A stretch of DNA of 64,000 nt from Tissierella_A sp964489715. GTDB taxonomy: Bacteria > Bacillota > Clostridia > Tissierellales > Tissierellaceae. The notes below the pieces were generated by a model. The model was not told where the DNA came from, made no database searches, and saw only the letters and a list, made by a program, of their open reading frames with translations. The position numbers and the translations under genes are program-made. The stretch lies in contig CAZBAK010000004.1 in the NCBI GenBank assembly GCA_964489715.1, positions 4,482 to 68,481 of the forward strand, in the 5' to 3' direction. Positions 53,538 through 62,922 of this stretch are shown here, in pieces. Position 1 is the first letter of the stretch, and each line of letters starts with the position of its first letter.

Positions 53538-54530
53538 TTAGCCAAATATTAATTCTTTAAATTCATCTTTCTCTATATCTCCAAAGTATTGTTTTAATTC
53601 TTCCGTACTTATTGAAGAAAGTAAACTTTCTTCTTTATATTTTTGTCCTACTAGAGTTTCTTCTAAATCTTCTATATTTTGTGACCCAAAGAAATCTCCA
53701 AAAAACTTACAAGTTTCTATAACTCCATTTTTAATATGAAGCCTTACTTCAATAGCACCAAATGGAAACTTTTTATAGTTCTTATAATTAAACTGTGGTG
53801 AATAACCAAAATTCCAATCCCAAGTATTGTATTTTTCCTGGAATAATTTATCTATCTCTTTTTTTTCTTTATCACTTAGTTTGTACTCTAGTACTTCTTC
53901 TCCTTCAAATTCAAAGATATATTTTAAAAGTATATCTCTAAAGCTTTCCATAGTAGTATCTTTATCTAAAAACTCCTTTATATTTGTGACTCTACTCCTA
54001 ACCGATTTAATTCCTTTTGAAACTATTTTATCTTGCTTTACATTTAAAGCTTTGGAAAGCACATCAAGTTCTGTATCAAATAAAAGTGTACCATGGTTTA
54101 GTGCTCTATTTCTCCACATTGATTGAGCAATACCTGAGAATTTTTTTCCATCTATTGTAATATCATTTCTACCAGATAACTCAGCTTTTATATTTAATCT
54201 CTCTAGAGCATTTAAAATTGGTATATTGTATCTTTTAAAATCTATTTTTTTATTTACACCAGTATTTTTTATTATTGAAAAGTTTAAGTTTCCAAGGTCA
54301 TGATATACAGCACCTCCACCTGTAATTCTTCTAACTACTTTTATATCATGATTCTTTACATAGTCTATATCTACTTCTTCCAAAGTATTTTGATTTTTAC
54401 CAACTATTATGGCCGGACCATTTATCCAGAGTATAACATAATCTTCATCTGCTGGTAAATATTTAAAGCAATATTCTTCAAATGCTAGATTGTATCTTGG
54501 GTCATTGGAAAAATTCTCAATATATTTCAT
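53538..54530 (-). CDS. lplA: Lipoate-protein ligase
   Basis: Attaches free lipoate (or lipoyl-AMP) to lysine of lipoyl proteins. The 330-residue protein has VVRRITGGGAVYHDLGNLNFSII, GRNDITIDGKKFSGIAQSMWRN and the C-terminal accessory domain (KYNTWDWNFGYSPQFNYKN), which LplA-type enzymes need for activation of lipoate. No lipoylated enzyme gene is near, so its target (for example a glycine cleavage H protein) lies elsewhere. AGGAGGAAG precedes the ATG. Confidence 0.93.
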   Translation of the reverse strand: MKYIENFSNDPRYNLAFEEYCFKYLPADEDYVILWINGPAIIVGKNQNTLEEVDIDYVKNHDIKVVRRITGGGAVYHDLGNLNFSIIKNTGVNKKIDFKRYNIPILNALERLNIKAELSGRNDITIDGKKFSGIAQSMWRNRALNHGTLLFDTELDVLSKALNVKQDKIVSKGIKSVRSRVTNIKEFLDKDTTMESFRDILLKYIFEFEGEEVLEYKLSDKEKKEIDKLFQEKYNTWDWNFGYSPQFNYKNYKKFPFGAIEVRLHIKNGVIETCKFFGDFFGSQNIEDLEETLVGQKYKEESLLSSISTEELKQYFGDIEKDEFKELIFG

Positions 54531-54552
54531 TATCTTCCTCCTAAAATTTTAC

Positions 54553-55596
54553 TTATTCAGCACTCATAATTTCGGTCCAAATCCTATCGTATTCACTTAT
54601 GATATCTGATGGATCTTGAAATACCTCTACATTTTCAATCATATCTTCTGTAGGATATGCAACTAAACTATTTTTTAACTCCTCTGATAAAAGCTCCTTT
54701 GCTTCCGATATAGGTGTTGAATAACCTATATATTCTGCATTTTTAGCAGAAATTTCTGGTCTTAACATAAAATTTATAAATTCCTCTGCCAATTCTTTGT
54801 TTTCAGAAGACTTAGGTATAGCCATAGCATCATACCAAAGATTTGTCCCTTCTTCAGGTATAACATATTCTAAATCAGGATTATCCCTTATCATTGCTAC
54901 TGCATCTCCTGACCATACTACACCGATACCAGCATTTTCTCCTACTATTGCACCTTTGATCTCATCACCTAAATATGAATACACTAAGGGTTTTTGCCTA
55001 ATAAGTTCTTCTTTTGCTTCTTCTAACTCTTCTAAATCTCTAGTGTTCATAGAATATCCTAGCTTTTTTAATGCTACAGCCAAGGTGTCTCTTTGGCTCT
55101 TAAGCATAATTATCTCATCTTTATATTTTTCATCCCACAGATCCGCCCAACTATCTACTGGTTCATTTACTTTAGTCTTATTATATATAATTCCTACAGT
55201 TCCCCACATATAGGGCATGGAGTATTCATTATTTGGATCATAGTCTGGATTTACAAATCTTCCGTCTACCTTTTCAAAGTTTGGTATATTATATTTATCA
55301 AGTTTTAGCAGCAAATCTTCCTTTATCATTCTTTCAATCATATAGTCTGAAGGAAATATTACATCATAAGAACTTCCTCCCTGTTTTACTTTCACGTAAA
55401 GATCCTCATTTGTTGCAAAGTCATCATATCTAACCTTCACATCAAATTCTTCTTCAAATTCTTTTAATACATCTTTATCAATATAATCTCCCCAGTTGTA
55501 TACATTTAGAGTTTCTTTCTTTTCTCCGCAAGCTGTTAGTATTGTAAGAGAAGCTACTAATAAAACTAATAGAATGGAAATTTTTCTTTTTTTCAT
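54553..55596 (-). CDS. potD: Spermidine/putrescine-binding lipoprotein
   Basis: The extracellular polyamine receptor of the PotABCD importer. The 347-residue protein has lipobox LTACGEK, the start segment LNVYNWGDYIDKDVLKEFEEEF and the binding-site segments SYDVIFPSDYMIERM and IGVVWSGDAVAMI. It lies last in the pot operon. AAGGAGG precedes the ATG. Confidence 0.95.
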   Translation of the reverse strand: MKKRKISILLVLLVASLTILTACGEKKETLNVYNWGDYIDKDVLKEFEEEFDVKVRYDDFATNEDLYVKVKQGGSSYDVIFPSDYMIERMIKEDLLLKLDKYNIPNFEKVDGRFVNPDYDPNNEYSMPYMWGTVGIIYNKTKVNEPVDSWADLWDEKYKDEIIMLKSQRDTLAVALKKLGYSMNTRDLEELEEAKEELIRQKPLVYSYLGDEIKGAIVGENAGIGVVWSGDAVAMIRDNPDLEYVIPEEGTNLWYDAMAIPKSSENKELAEEFINFMLRPEISAKNAEYIGYSTPISEAKELLSEELKNSLVAYPTEDMIENVEVFQDPSDIISEYDRIWTEIMSAE

Positions 55597-55597
55597 C

Positions 55598-56383
55598 TTA
55601 ATTGCCTCCTTTTTTTAAATCTTCATCTGATCTTTTATTTATTATCAATAAAAGTACTAATAATACTATAAACATTAAGGTGGATAAAGCATTTATTATA
55701 GGGTTTATACCCTTTCTTGTCATAGAGTAAATGGTAATACTTAAATTTGAAACCCCATGGCCTGTATTAAAGAAACTTATTACAAAGTCATCTATAGATA
55801 AAGTAAAGGCTAAAAGCATTCCAGTTATTATGCCAGGAAAGATCTCAGGTATTATTACTTTTCTTAAAGCATAAAATGGAGTAGCCCCTAAATCCATTGC
55901 AGCTTCAGCTAAATTGGCGTTCATTTGTTTTAATTTTGGTAAAACCGAAAGTATCACATAGGGAATAGAAAAAACAATATGTGATAGGAGCATTGTTATA
56001 AAGCCGAATTCAAATTTCAAAAGTCTAAATAATACCATCAGGGATATAGCCGTTACTATATCAGGATTCAATACTGGCAAGTAATTTAAATTTAAAATCA
56101 TATTTCTTTTAAATCCTCTTATACCATGTATACCAATAGCTGCAAATGTACCAATTATTGTGGATATTAAAGCCGATATTATAGCTATTAAAACTGTTGT
56201 ATAAAGTGCCCTTAAGATTTCAGCATCTTTAAATAAGTCTACATACCATCTTAAGGTAAAGCCTGACCATACTCCTTGAAGTTTAGAATCATTAAATGAA
56301 AAAGCAATTAGGACTATTATTGGCAAGTATAAAAAGGCAAACATTAAAAACACATATAATTTTTTTGAAATTTTCTTTACCAT
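55598..56383 (-). CDS. potC: Spermidine/putrescine ABC permease PotC
   Basis: One of the two integral membrane subunits of the importer. The 261-residue protein has six helices and the EAA loop (NLAEAAMDLGATPFYALRKVIIPEIFPGI) that docks onto PotA. It overlaps the potB stop by seven bases and is followed at once by potD. GGAGGTGGAGG precedes the ATG. Confidence 0.95.
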   Translation of the reverse strand: MVKKISKKLYVFLMFAFLYLPIIVLIAFSFNDSKLQGVWSGFTLRWYVDLFKDAEILRALYTTVLIAIISALISTIIGTFAAIGIHGIRGFKRNMILNLNYLPVLNPDIVTAISLMVLFRLLKFEFGFITMLLSHIVFSIPYVILSVLPKLKQMNANLAEAAMDLGATPFYALRKVIIPEIFPGIITGMLLAFTLSIDDFVISFFNTGHGVSNLSITIYSMTRKGINPIINALSTLMFIVLLVLLLIINKRSDEDLKKGGN

Positions 56384-57216
56384 AGTCCTCCACCTCCTCC
56401 ATCTTTTTCCTTATCCACTTTTGAAGTAAAGGCCATGGTTATAAGAATAAATATCATAAGAATTATAGATAAGGCTGAACCAAAGTGCCAGTCTCCTGTA
56501 ACTCTAAATTGCTGTTCTATGACATTTCCTATAAGACTATACTTGCCTCCTCCAAGTAAGTCTGAGATTACAAATGTACTTATGGCCGGAATAAATACCA
56601 TAGTAATTCCAGTTATAACTCCTGGAAGGCTAAGTGGAAATATAACCTTTCTAAAGACTGTGACCTTATTTGCCCCTAGATCTTCAGCTGCTTCTATAAG
56701 ATTCTTTTCTATCTTTGTAAGAACAGAATATATTGGAAGCACCATAAAGGGCAAGAAATTATATACCATACCAAGTAATATGGCCTTATTATTGTACATT
56801 AAATTTAAAGGTTCAATTCCTATCTTAGCTAATATATTATTTATAACTCCATTTCGGCCTAAAAGAGTAAGCCATGCGTAAGTTCTCAATAAGAAATTCA
56901 TCCACATTGGAATTACAAGCATTAAAATCATTATACTCTGTCTCTTAACTTTTTCTTTAGAAATTATATATGCCAATGGATAGCCTATTATTAAAGCTAT
57001 TATAGTCGATATTAAAGCTAAATTTACAGATCTTGTAAGTACTTTTAAATATGTTGGAGTAAAGAATCTCTTAAAATTGCTTAAACTAAAAACAAATTCT
57101 GAAAAACTTTGACTATCTCCACTGGTAAAAGCAAAATAGATAACCAAAAATAATGGCATAACTATAAATACCAGCATCCAAAATATATATGGGTAAGCTG
57201 CTCTTTTAAATTTCAT
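56377..57216 (-). CDS. potB: Spermidine/putrescine ABC permease PotB
   Basis: The second membrane subunit, 279 residues with six helices. Its EAA loop reads NLIEAAEDLGANKVTVFRKVIFPLSLPGV. It forms the translocation pore with PotC. The gene starts directly after potA; the stop of potB overlaps the start of potC. The short Gly-rich tail DKEKDGGGGGLW is unusual but lies where the overlap with the potC ribosome site is encoded. Confidence 0.95.
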   Translation of the reverse strand: MKFKRAAYPYIFWMLVFIVMPLFLVIYFAFTSGDSQSFSEFVFSLSNFKRFFTPTYLKVLTRSVNLALISTIIALIIGYPLAYIISKEKVKRQSIMILMLVIPMWMNFLLRTYAWLTLLGRNGVINNILAKIGIEPLNLMYNNKAILLGMVYNFLPFMVLPIYSVLTKIEKNLIEAAEDLGANKVTVFRKVIFPLSLPGVITGITMVFIPAISTFVISDLLGGGKYSLIGNVIEQQFRVTGDWHFGSALSIILMIFILITMAFTSKVDKEKDGGGGGLW

Positions 57217-58254
57217 TTAATTTCTCACCTTTTTCATAACATGAATATTTTCAGGGCTTACATTCATTCCTATATGGCTTCCTTCAGCTTTCATAATGGT
57301 ACTATGAATCATCCACTGGTATCCATCTGAATTTACTAGCATTTCATAGTGTACCCCCTTAAATGTTACACTTTCTACTATACCATGCCACTTGCCATTT
57401 TCAACACTGCTTATCTCTATATCTTCTGGCCTTATTACCACATCCACATCTTCTTGCTTTCTAAATCCCTTATCAACACATTCAAATACCTTATTTCCAA
57501 ACTCTACTACAAAGTCCTCTTCCATTACAGCATCTATAATATTGCTTTCACCTATAAATTTAGCCACAAATGCATTCTTAGGTTCATTATATATGTCTAC
57601 TGGTGTTCCTATTTGTTGGATTTTACCTTTATCCATAATTGCTATAGTATCTGACATTGTAAGTGCTTCTTCTTGGTCATGAGTTACATAGATAAATGTT
57701 ATGCCTACTCTTTGCTGCATATTCTTAAGTTCAATTTGCATTTCCTTTCTAAGCTTTAAATCCAGAGCTCCTAAAGGCTCATCTAAGAGTAGTACTTCTG
57801 GTTCATTGACAAGAGCCCTAGCTATAGCTACTCTTTGTTGTTGCCCTCCACTAAGTGACTCTATGGCTCTGTTTTCAAAACCCTCCAAGTTAACAAGTTT
57901 TAACATTTCTTTTACTTTTTTATCTATTTCTTTTTTCCCCATTTTTTTAATTTTCAATCCAAAAGATATATTATCTGCAATATTCATATGGGGAAAAAGT
58001 GCATATTTTTGAAATACTGTATTAATTTTTCTCTTATAAGGTGGCAATTTAGTTATATCTTTATCATCAAATATAACTATACCATCTGTAGGTTCTTCAA
58101 ATCCACCAATTATACGCAAGGTAGTAGTCTTTCCACAGCCACTAGGTCCTAGGAGTGTTAAAAATTCATTTTTTCTTATAAATAGATCTATATTATCTAA
58201 GACCCTTACATCACCATATTCTTTGGATATATTCTTTAATTCTATAATATTCAT
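57217..58254 (-). CDS. potA: Spermidine/putrescine ABC ATPase PotA
   Basis: The ATP-hydrolysing subunit. The 345-residue protein has Walker A GPSGCGKTTTLRII, signature LSGGQQQRVAIARAL, Walker B EVLLLDEPLGALD and switch His in VTHDQEEALTMSD, then a C-terminal TOBE domain (VVIRPEDIEISSV, GVHYEMLVNSDG). The polyamine regulation usual for PotA may act through the TOBE domain. AGGAGGAAG precedes the ATG. Confidence 0.96.
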   Translation of the reverse strand: MNIIELKNISKEYGDVRVLDNIDLFIRKNEFLTLLGPSGCGKTTTLRIIGGFEEPTDGIVIFDDKDITKLPPYKRKINTVFQKYALFPHMNIADNISFGLKIKKMGKKEIDKKVKEMLKLVNLEGFENRAIESLSGGQQQRVAIARALVNEPEVLLLDEPLGALDLKLRKEMQIELKNMQQRVGITFIYVTHDQEEALTMSDTIAIMDKGKIQQIGTPVDIYNEPKNAFVAKFIGESNIIDAVMEEDFVVEFGNKVFECVDKGFRKQEDVDVVIRPEDIEISSVENGKWHGIVESVTFKGVHYEMLVNSDGYQWMIHSTIMKAEGSHIGMNVSPENIHVMKKVRN

Positions 58255-58267
58255 TGTCTTCCTCCTT

Positions 58268-58807
58268 TTAGAAGCTAGGTGGTGTACTCACCCAAATTAG
58301 CTTAGCCTTATCTTTACCTGCATTTGAAATATAGTGGTTAGAATTTGCCTTAAAATAAAAAGACTCATCTTTCTCTAGCTTGTACTTATCTTTACCTATA
58401 TGTAGATAAATACTACCATCTATAACATGTCCAAATTCTTCACCTTCATGGGGAAAATCTTCTTTTGTTTTTCCGTTTTTTTCTAAACTAACCAAAATTG
58501 CTTCCATCATGTTTTTTTGAGCATTAGGGATTACCCATTCCAGCTTATATTCCAAATCTTTATTTTCACTTACAAAAGCATCTTCTCTTTTAAAAACTAT
58601 CTTTTCATCTATATTCTCATTGAAAAAATCTTTAAAATTTGTTCCAAGTCCTTCTAATATATCTACTAAAGTAGCAATTGAAGGAGAAGTTAAATCTCTT
58701 TCCACCTGTGAAATAAAACCTTTTGTCAATTCACATCTATTAGCTAATTCTTCTTGTGTAAGATCATTTTTTATTCTAATTCTCTTAATCTTATCTCCTA
58801 TCTTCAT
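58268..58807 (-). CDS. potR: XRE-cupin transcriptional regulator of the pot operon
   Basis: A two-domain regulator, 179 residues. The N-terminal helix-turn-helix (IKRIRIKNDLTQEELANRCELTKGFISQVERDLTSPSIATL) is followed by a C-terminal cupin (FPHEGEEFGHVIDGSIYLHIGKDKYKLEKDESFYF) that probably senses a polyamine. It lies 13 bases before potA in the same operon, so it is likely to regulate polyamine uptake and itself. I use ATG 58805-58807, five bases after AGGGTGA. Symbol by context. Confidence 0.88.
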   Translation of the reverse strand: MKIGDKIKRIRIKNDLTQEELANRCELTKGFISQVERDLTSPSIATLVDILEGLGTNFKDFFNENIDEKIVFKREDAFVSENKDLEYKLEWVIPNAQKNMMEAILVSLEKNGKTKEDFPHEGEEFGHVIDGSIYLHIGKDKYKLEKDESFYFKANSNHYISNAGKDKAKLIWVSTPPSF

Positions 58808-58929
58808 CCTAGTCACCCTTTGCTTTTAGTCATATATTAAACAATTAGTTTATTTATACTAAACTTTCTACAATTACTTATTATAAAGAAACTTATATTT
58901 AATGTCAACACTTTTTAAGTTTAAAATAA

Positions 58930-58969
58930 AAAAGGATCTAAAAGTAAAGATTTTTACCTTTAGATCCTT
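58930..58969 (-). terminator. Intrinsic terminator after the TPM-domain gene
   Basis: AAGGATCTAAAAGTAAA and TTACCTTTAGATCCTT pair with one wobble. On the minus strand the stem is followed by TTTTTTATTTT. It separates the TPM gene from the pot operon. Confidence 0.9.
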
Positions 58970-59005
58970 AAAAAATTATATTAAATTTTATACCTATTAA
59001 GTTAT

Positions 59006-59800
59006 TTACCAGCTACCTCCAGCTCCACCACCGCCAGAACGTCCACCTCCTCCTGATGAACCTCCTCCGCCGTAGCCGCCTCCTGATCTGCCTCCACCTC
59101 TCATCATTGCCCTTAAGATACTGGCAATTAGCATACCTCTAAAAAACCTTATATCAATAAATCCAAATACCAGTAAAAATATTATTATTGGTAATATTGA
59201 AATGGATCTTTCATTTTCAGTGGGGTAATAATTGCTTTTAAGACCTTCTTTGTCTAATACTATATCTAAATCTTTTTCTATATACTCTATAGTTCTATTA
59301 AAGCCAAGAGCTATTCCCTCATTATAATTTTCTTCTTGAAAAGAAGGGATTATATCTTGCTCTATTATTCTCTTTTCTATGCCTGCAGGAAGTGCACCTT
59401 CTAAGCCATAACCGGTTTCTATCCAAATCTGTCTTTCATTAGGCTTTCCAACCGGCATTATCAATATAAGCAATCCATTGTCATATTCTTTGCTACCTAT
59501 CTTCCATTCTTCAAAAAGACCAGTAGCATAGGTATTTATATCTAGATCTTGAAGTGAATCTACAACTGCTACTACAACCTGGGCTCCTGTTTTTTCATAT
59601 AATTCTTGATTTACTCCAATAATATAATTCTCTACTTTAGGATTTATTATACCTACTTCATCATAAACATAGAATTCTTTACTTGGCTTAGGAAAACTAG
59701 TTTTAGCATTTACAATATTTATATTTAAAAATATATTTAAAAATATTAAGAATATAAAACTAAGAATAAATATTGATTTTTTTTGTTTATTCTTAATCAT
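59006..59800 (-). CDS. TPM domain protein (YgcG family)
   Basis: A secreted or membrane-bound protein with an N-terminal signal helix (FILSFIFLIFLNIFLNINIVNA), a TPM domain (EFYVYDEVGIINPKVENYI, ETGAQVVVAVVDSLQDLDI, GNGLLILIMP-like segment), a helix near residue 210 and a very glycine-rich tail (RSGGGYGGGGSSGGGG). 264 residues. Such proteins often stand with LemA, as here, and their role is unclear (membrane or envelope stress is suggested). AGGGAGTG precedes the ATG. Confidence 0.88.
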   Translation of the reverse strand: MIKNKQKKSIFILSFIFLIFLNIFLNINIVNAKTSFPKPSKEFYVYDEVGIINPKVENYIIGVNQELYEKTGAQVVVAVVDSLQDLDINTYATGLFEEWKIGSKEYDNGLLILIMPVGKPNERQIWIETGYGLEGALPAGIEKRIIEQDIIPSFQEENYNEGIALGFNRTIEYIEKDLDIVLDKEGLKSNYYPTENERSISILPIIIFLLVFGFIDIRFFRGMLIASILRAMMRGGGRSGGGYGGGGSSGGGGRSGGGGAGGSW

Positions 59801-59811
59801 TTAAACACTCC

Positions 59812-60363
59812 CTAAAATTCGACGTCTGGAACTTCAGTATCTGCTTCACTTACTTTAAAATACTCTTTTTCTCCATATCCAAGCATACCAGCATAAATTT
59901 TTGTTGGAAATCTTTTTACCTTTTTATTAAATTTAGCAACTTGATCATTGTATCTAGTTCTTTCAGTTGAGATTTTATTTTCTGTACTAGCTAGTTCTGC
60001 CTGTAACTCCAGAAAGTTTTGATTGGATTTTAAATCTGGATAACTCTCTACTACTACATTTAAGCTGTTCAATCCACTGGTAAGTTGTGCATCTGCTTCT
60101 GCATACTCTTCAGGACTACTAGCACTATTCATTTTACTTCTTGCCTCTGTTATTTGGGTCAATACTTTTTCTTCTTGATCAGCATAGCCCTGAACTGTCT
60201 TTACAAGATTTGGTATAAGATCTGTTCTACGCTTTAAAACTACTTGAACTTGTGCCCAAGAGTTCTCTACATCTTCTTCTAAATTAACTAGATTATTATA
60301 ACCACCTATAAATATTCCTGCTATAACAAGAACTATAATTATTGGTACTAAAAATTTTTTCAT
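59812..60363 (-). CDS. lemA: LemA family protein
   Basis: A 183-residue membrane-anchored coiled-coil protein with one N-terminal helix (FLVPIIIVLVIAGIFIGG) and the LemA core NLEEDVENSWAQVQVVLKRRTDLIPNLVKTV. A helical bundle with heptad repeats follows (residues about 75-150). The function is not established. It is co-transcribed with the TPM protein. AGGAGGAAG precedes the ATG. Confidence 0.93.
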   Translation of the reverse strand: MKKFLVPIIIVLVIAGIFIGGYNNLVNLEEDVENSWAQVQVVLKRRTDLIPNLVKTVQGYADQEEKVLTQITEARSKMNSASSPEEYAEADAQLTSGLNSLNVVVESYPDLKSNQNFLELQAELASTENKISTERTRYNDQVAKFNKKVKRFPTKIYAGMLGYGEKEYFKVSEADTEVPDVEF

Positions 60364-60398
60364 ATCTTCCTCCTAATTTTTATACTATTTAGAATATA

Positions 60399-61571
60399 CT
60401 AACCAATTGTATAAGTTTTCATATTTTCTATAGCATTATTTACTAAATAATCTATATCTAAAACTTCTTCTGATTCCTTTATGTCCTCTATCTTTGGCCT
60501 AGTTACTGGGTTTTTCGGTAAAAACAGAGAACAACAATCTTCAAAAGGAAGATTAGATATTTCTAATGTATCTATATCTCTAGCTATTTCCATTATATCC
60601 ACCTTATCCATACCTATCAAAGGTCTTAATATTGGTATAGATACAGATTCATTTGTAACAGATATTCCTTGTATAGTTTGACTTGCAACTTGACCTAGGC
60701 TTTCCCCAGTTATAAGAGAATCTATATTATAGTGATTAGCAATTTTTTCAGCTATTCTCATCATAAATTTTCTAGAAATAATAGTCATTTCTTTTTCTGG
60801 ACATTTTTCATTTATTTCCTTTTGTATTTTCAATATATTTACACTATAGAATTTCAATTTTCCTGTATAGAGGCTGAGCTTTTTAGCTAGATCTTTTACC
60901 TTTTCTTCTCCTCTTTCAGAAGTAAATGGATATGAATGATAATGTACACAAGATAAACTAACACCTCTTTTAGCCATCATAAAACCAGCTACAGGGCTAT
61001 CTATACCTCCAGACATAAGTAGTAAGCCTTTACCACTTGTTCCTACTGGCATTCCTCCATAGGCTCTTATTCTTTCGCTATATATATAGGCATGGTCTTG
61101 CTTTATATCTATATACATATATAGGTCTGGAGTATGAACATCTACTTTTAAAGTATCAAAGCTATCTAGTAATCTTTTTCCAATTTCTCTTGATAGCTCT
61201 GGAGAGGTCAGTGGATATTTTTTATCTGATCTTCTGGTGTCTACTTTAAATGTCTTTATATTAGAATCTTTTTCTAATCTTTCCTTCATATTTAAGCTAC
61301 ATGCCTTATCTATTTTATCTATATCTTTTTCTACTCTAATACAAGGACTTATATATACAAGTCCAAATACGCTCTTAAGTCTATCTATAATACTTGGAAA
61401 TTTATATTCATCAGCTTCTATATATATCTTACCTTGTTCTTTATATAGTTTATCAAATTTTATATCTTTTGTTTTTCTTATTATTTGTTTTATCAGTTGA
61501 TCTTCAAAATATTTTCTATTAGATCCCTTTAATACCATTTCTCCTAAACTTACACTTATTACTTTGTCCAA
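60399..61571 (-). CDS. thiI: tRNA 4-thiouridine synthase ThiI
   Basis: Makes 4-thiouridine at position 8 of tRNA, and in some organisms passes sulfur to ThiS for thiamine. The 390-residue protein has an N-terminal ferredoxin-like/THUMP region, the PP-loop LLLMSGGIDSPVAGFMMAKRG and the Cys-containing segment FEDCCSLFLPKNP. It lacks a C-terminal rhodanese domain, normal for Firmicutes ThiI, which rely on a partner cysteine desulfurase such as the adjacent one. The start is TTG 61569-61571, after AAGGTGAT. Confidence 0.95.
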   Translation of the reverse strand: MDKVISVSLGEMVLKGSNRKYFEDQLIKQIIRKTKDIKFDKLYKEQGKIYIEADEYKFPSIIDRLKSVFGLVYISPCIRVEKDIDKIDKACSLNMKERLEKDSNIKTFKVDTRRSDKKYPLTSPELSREIGKRLLDSFDTLKVDVHTPDLYMYIDIKQDHAYIYSERIRAYGGMPVGTSGKGLLLMSGGIDSPVAGFMMAKRGVSLSCVHYHSYPFTSERGEEKVKDLAKKLSLYTGKLKFYSVNILKIQKEINEKCPEKEMTIISRKFMMRIAEKIANHYNIDSLITGESLGQVASQTIQGISVTNESVSIPILRPLIGMDKVDIMEIARDIDTLEISNLPFEDCCSLFLPKNPVTRPKIEDIKESEEVLDIDYLVNNAIENMKTYTIG

Positions 61572-61575
61572 ATTA

Positions 61576-62730
61576 TCACCTTTTCATTATTTTTCTTATT
61601 TCTTCTACTGCTTTCTTTAATTTCTTTACAAAATAATCTATATCTTCTCTTGTATTTTCATATGAGAAGCATATTCTAATGGTTCCTTCTATTTCTTTAT
61701 CTGTTAATCCAATTGATTCTAGGACATCACTTTTATTGCTATTATTTCCTGAACAGGCAGAAGCAGTTGATATATAAATGTCATCTTGTTCTAAAAAATG
61801 TAGCAAAACTTCTCCTTTAGTATCTACAATAGAAAGGTTAAGTATATATGGAGAAAATCTTTCACTATCTTCAGAATTTATTTTTATATCTTTTATATTT
61901 TCTTCTATTAAATTCTTAGTATAGTTCTTTAATTTTGATATATATTCTCTTTCTGCTTCTTTATTTTTTCCCATAATTTCTACTGCTTTTCCAAATCCTA
62001 TAATGGCAGATACATTCTCAGTTCCTGATCTCATTCCTCTTTCTTGATTTCCTCCAAATACTATAGGAGAAAGATTTAAATCTCGTCTTATATAAATAGC
62101 TCCTATGCCTTTAGGTCCATGAATTTTATGTGAGCTAAAAGAAAATGTATCTATAGCTAGATCTTTTAAATCAAAGTCTATTTTCCCAAAGGCCTGTACA
62201 CCATCTACATGCAAGAGTGCCTTTGAATTCTTACTAGCTATTACTTTTTTTATCTTTTTTATATCTTGTATATTTCCTATTTCATTATTTACAAAAATTA
62301 TAGAAACAAGTATTGTATCATCATCTATAGAATCTTCCAACATATCTAAATCTATACTACCAGATCTATCTACATCTAGATATGTAATTCTAAATCCTCT
62401 AGCTTCTAAATCTCTCATAAGATTAGAAACAGATGCATGCTCTATCTTGCTTGTTATAATATGATTGCCTCTTTTAGAGAGACTATTTACTATGCTTTGA
62501 ATCCCTATATTATTACTCTCAGTTCCTCCAGATGTAAAGTAAATTTCCCTTTCATCTACATTTAAATAATCTGCTATTGTTTCTCTTGATTTCTTAATTT
62601 TTTGTTCTGAATTAAAGCCCAATCTATGAAGTGATGAGGGATTTCCAAAATCTTCCTTCATTGAATTATAAATAAGCTCTAATACCTCTTGTCTCATTTT
62701 TGTTGTAGAACAATTGTCTAAATAAATCAT
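61576..62730 (-). CDS. Cysteine desulfurase (NifS/IscS type)
   Basis: A PLP enzyme that releases sulfur from cysteine as a persulfide. It has YLDNCSTTKMRQEVLEL, the PLP-lysine in SFSSHKIHGPKGIGA and the persulfide loop TASACSGNNSNKSD. About 384 residues. Position four bases from thiI suggests it is dedicated to tRNA thiolation (as NifZ is in B. subtilis), rather than general Fe-S assembly. I use the ATG at 62728-62730, after AGGAGAGG; an in-frame upstream start has no site. Confidence 0.92.
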   Translation of the reverse strand: MIYLDNCSTTKMRQEVLELIYNSMKEDFGNPSSLHRLGFNSEQKIKKSRETIADYLNVDEREIYFTSGGTESNNIGIQSIVNSLSKRGNHIITSKIEHASVSNLMRDLEARGFRITYLDVDRSGSIDLDMLEDSIDDDTILVSIIFVNNEIGNIQDIKKIKKVIASKNSKALLHVDGVQAFGKIDFDLKDLAIDTFSFSSHKIHGPKGIGAIYIRRDLNLSPIVFGGNQERGMRSGTENVSAIIGFGKAVEIMGKNKEAEREYISKLKNYTKNLIEENIKDIKINSEDSERFSPYILNLSIVDTKGEVLLHFLEQDDIYISTASACSGNNSNKSDVLESIGLTDKEIEGTIRICFSYENTREDIDYFVKKLKKAVEEIRKIMKR

Positions 62731-62922
62731 TTTACCTCTCCTATATTTCTTATTATACTCCATATAATTATATATGATATTGCTCTTATTATAAAGTTTA
62801 ATTTAGTATTTTAATAATATCTCAATATATATTTTCTTCTATTTAAACTTCTTTAATAAAGAATTTATAAAGAAACTGTACTTTTATTATCTTTTAAGAT
62901 ATCATAAAAACAGGTGATCAAT

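Noticed and set aside
59010..59110. Short GC-rich, repeated CCTCC-type units that could pass for a tandem repeat or CRISPR-like array
   Set aside because: They are glycine codons in the tail of the TPM-domain protein, with no spacer structure.
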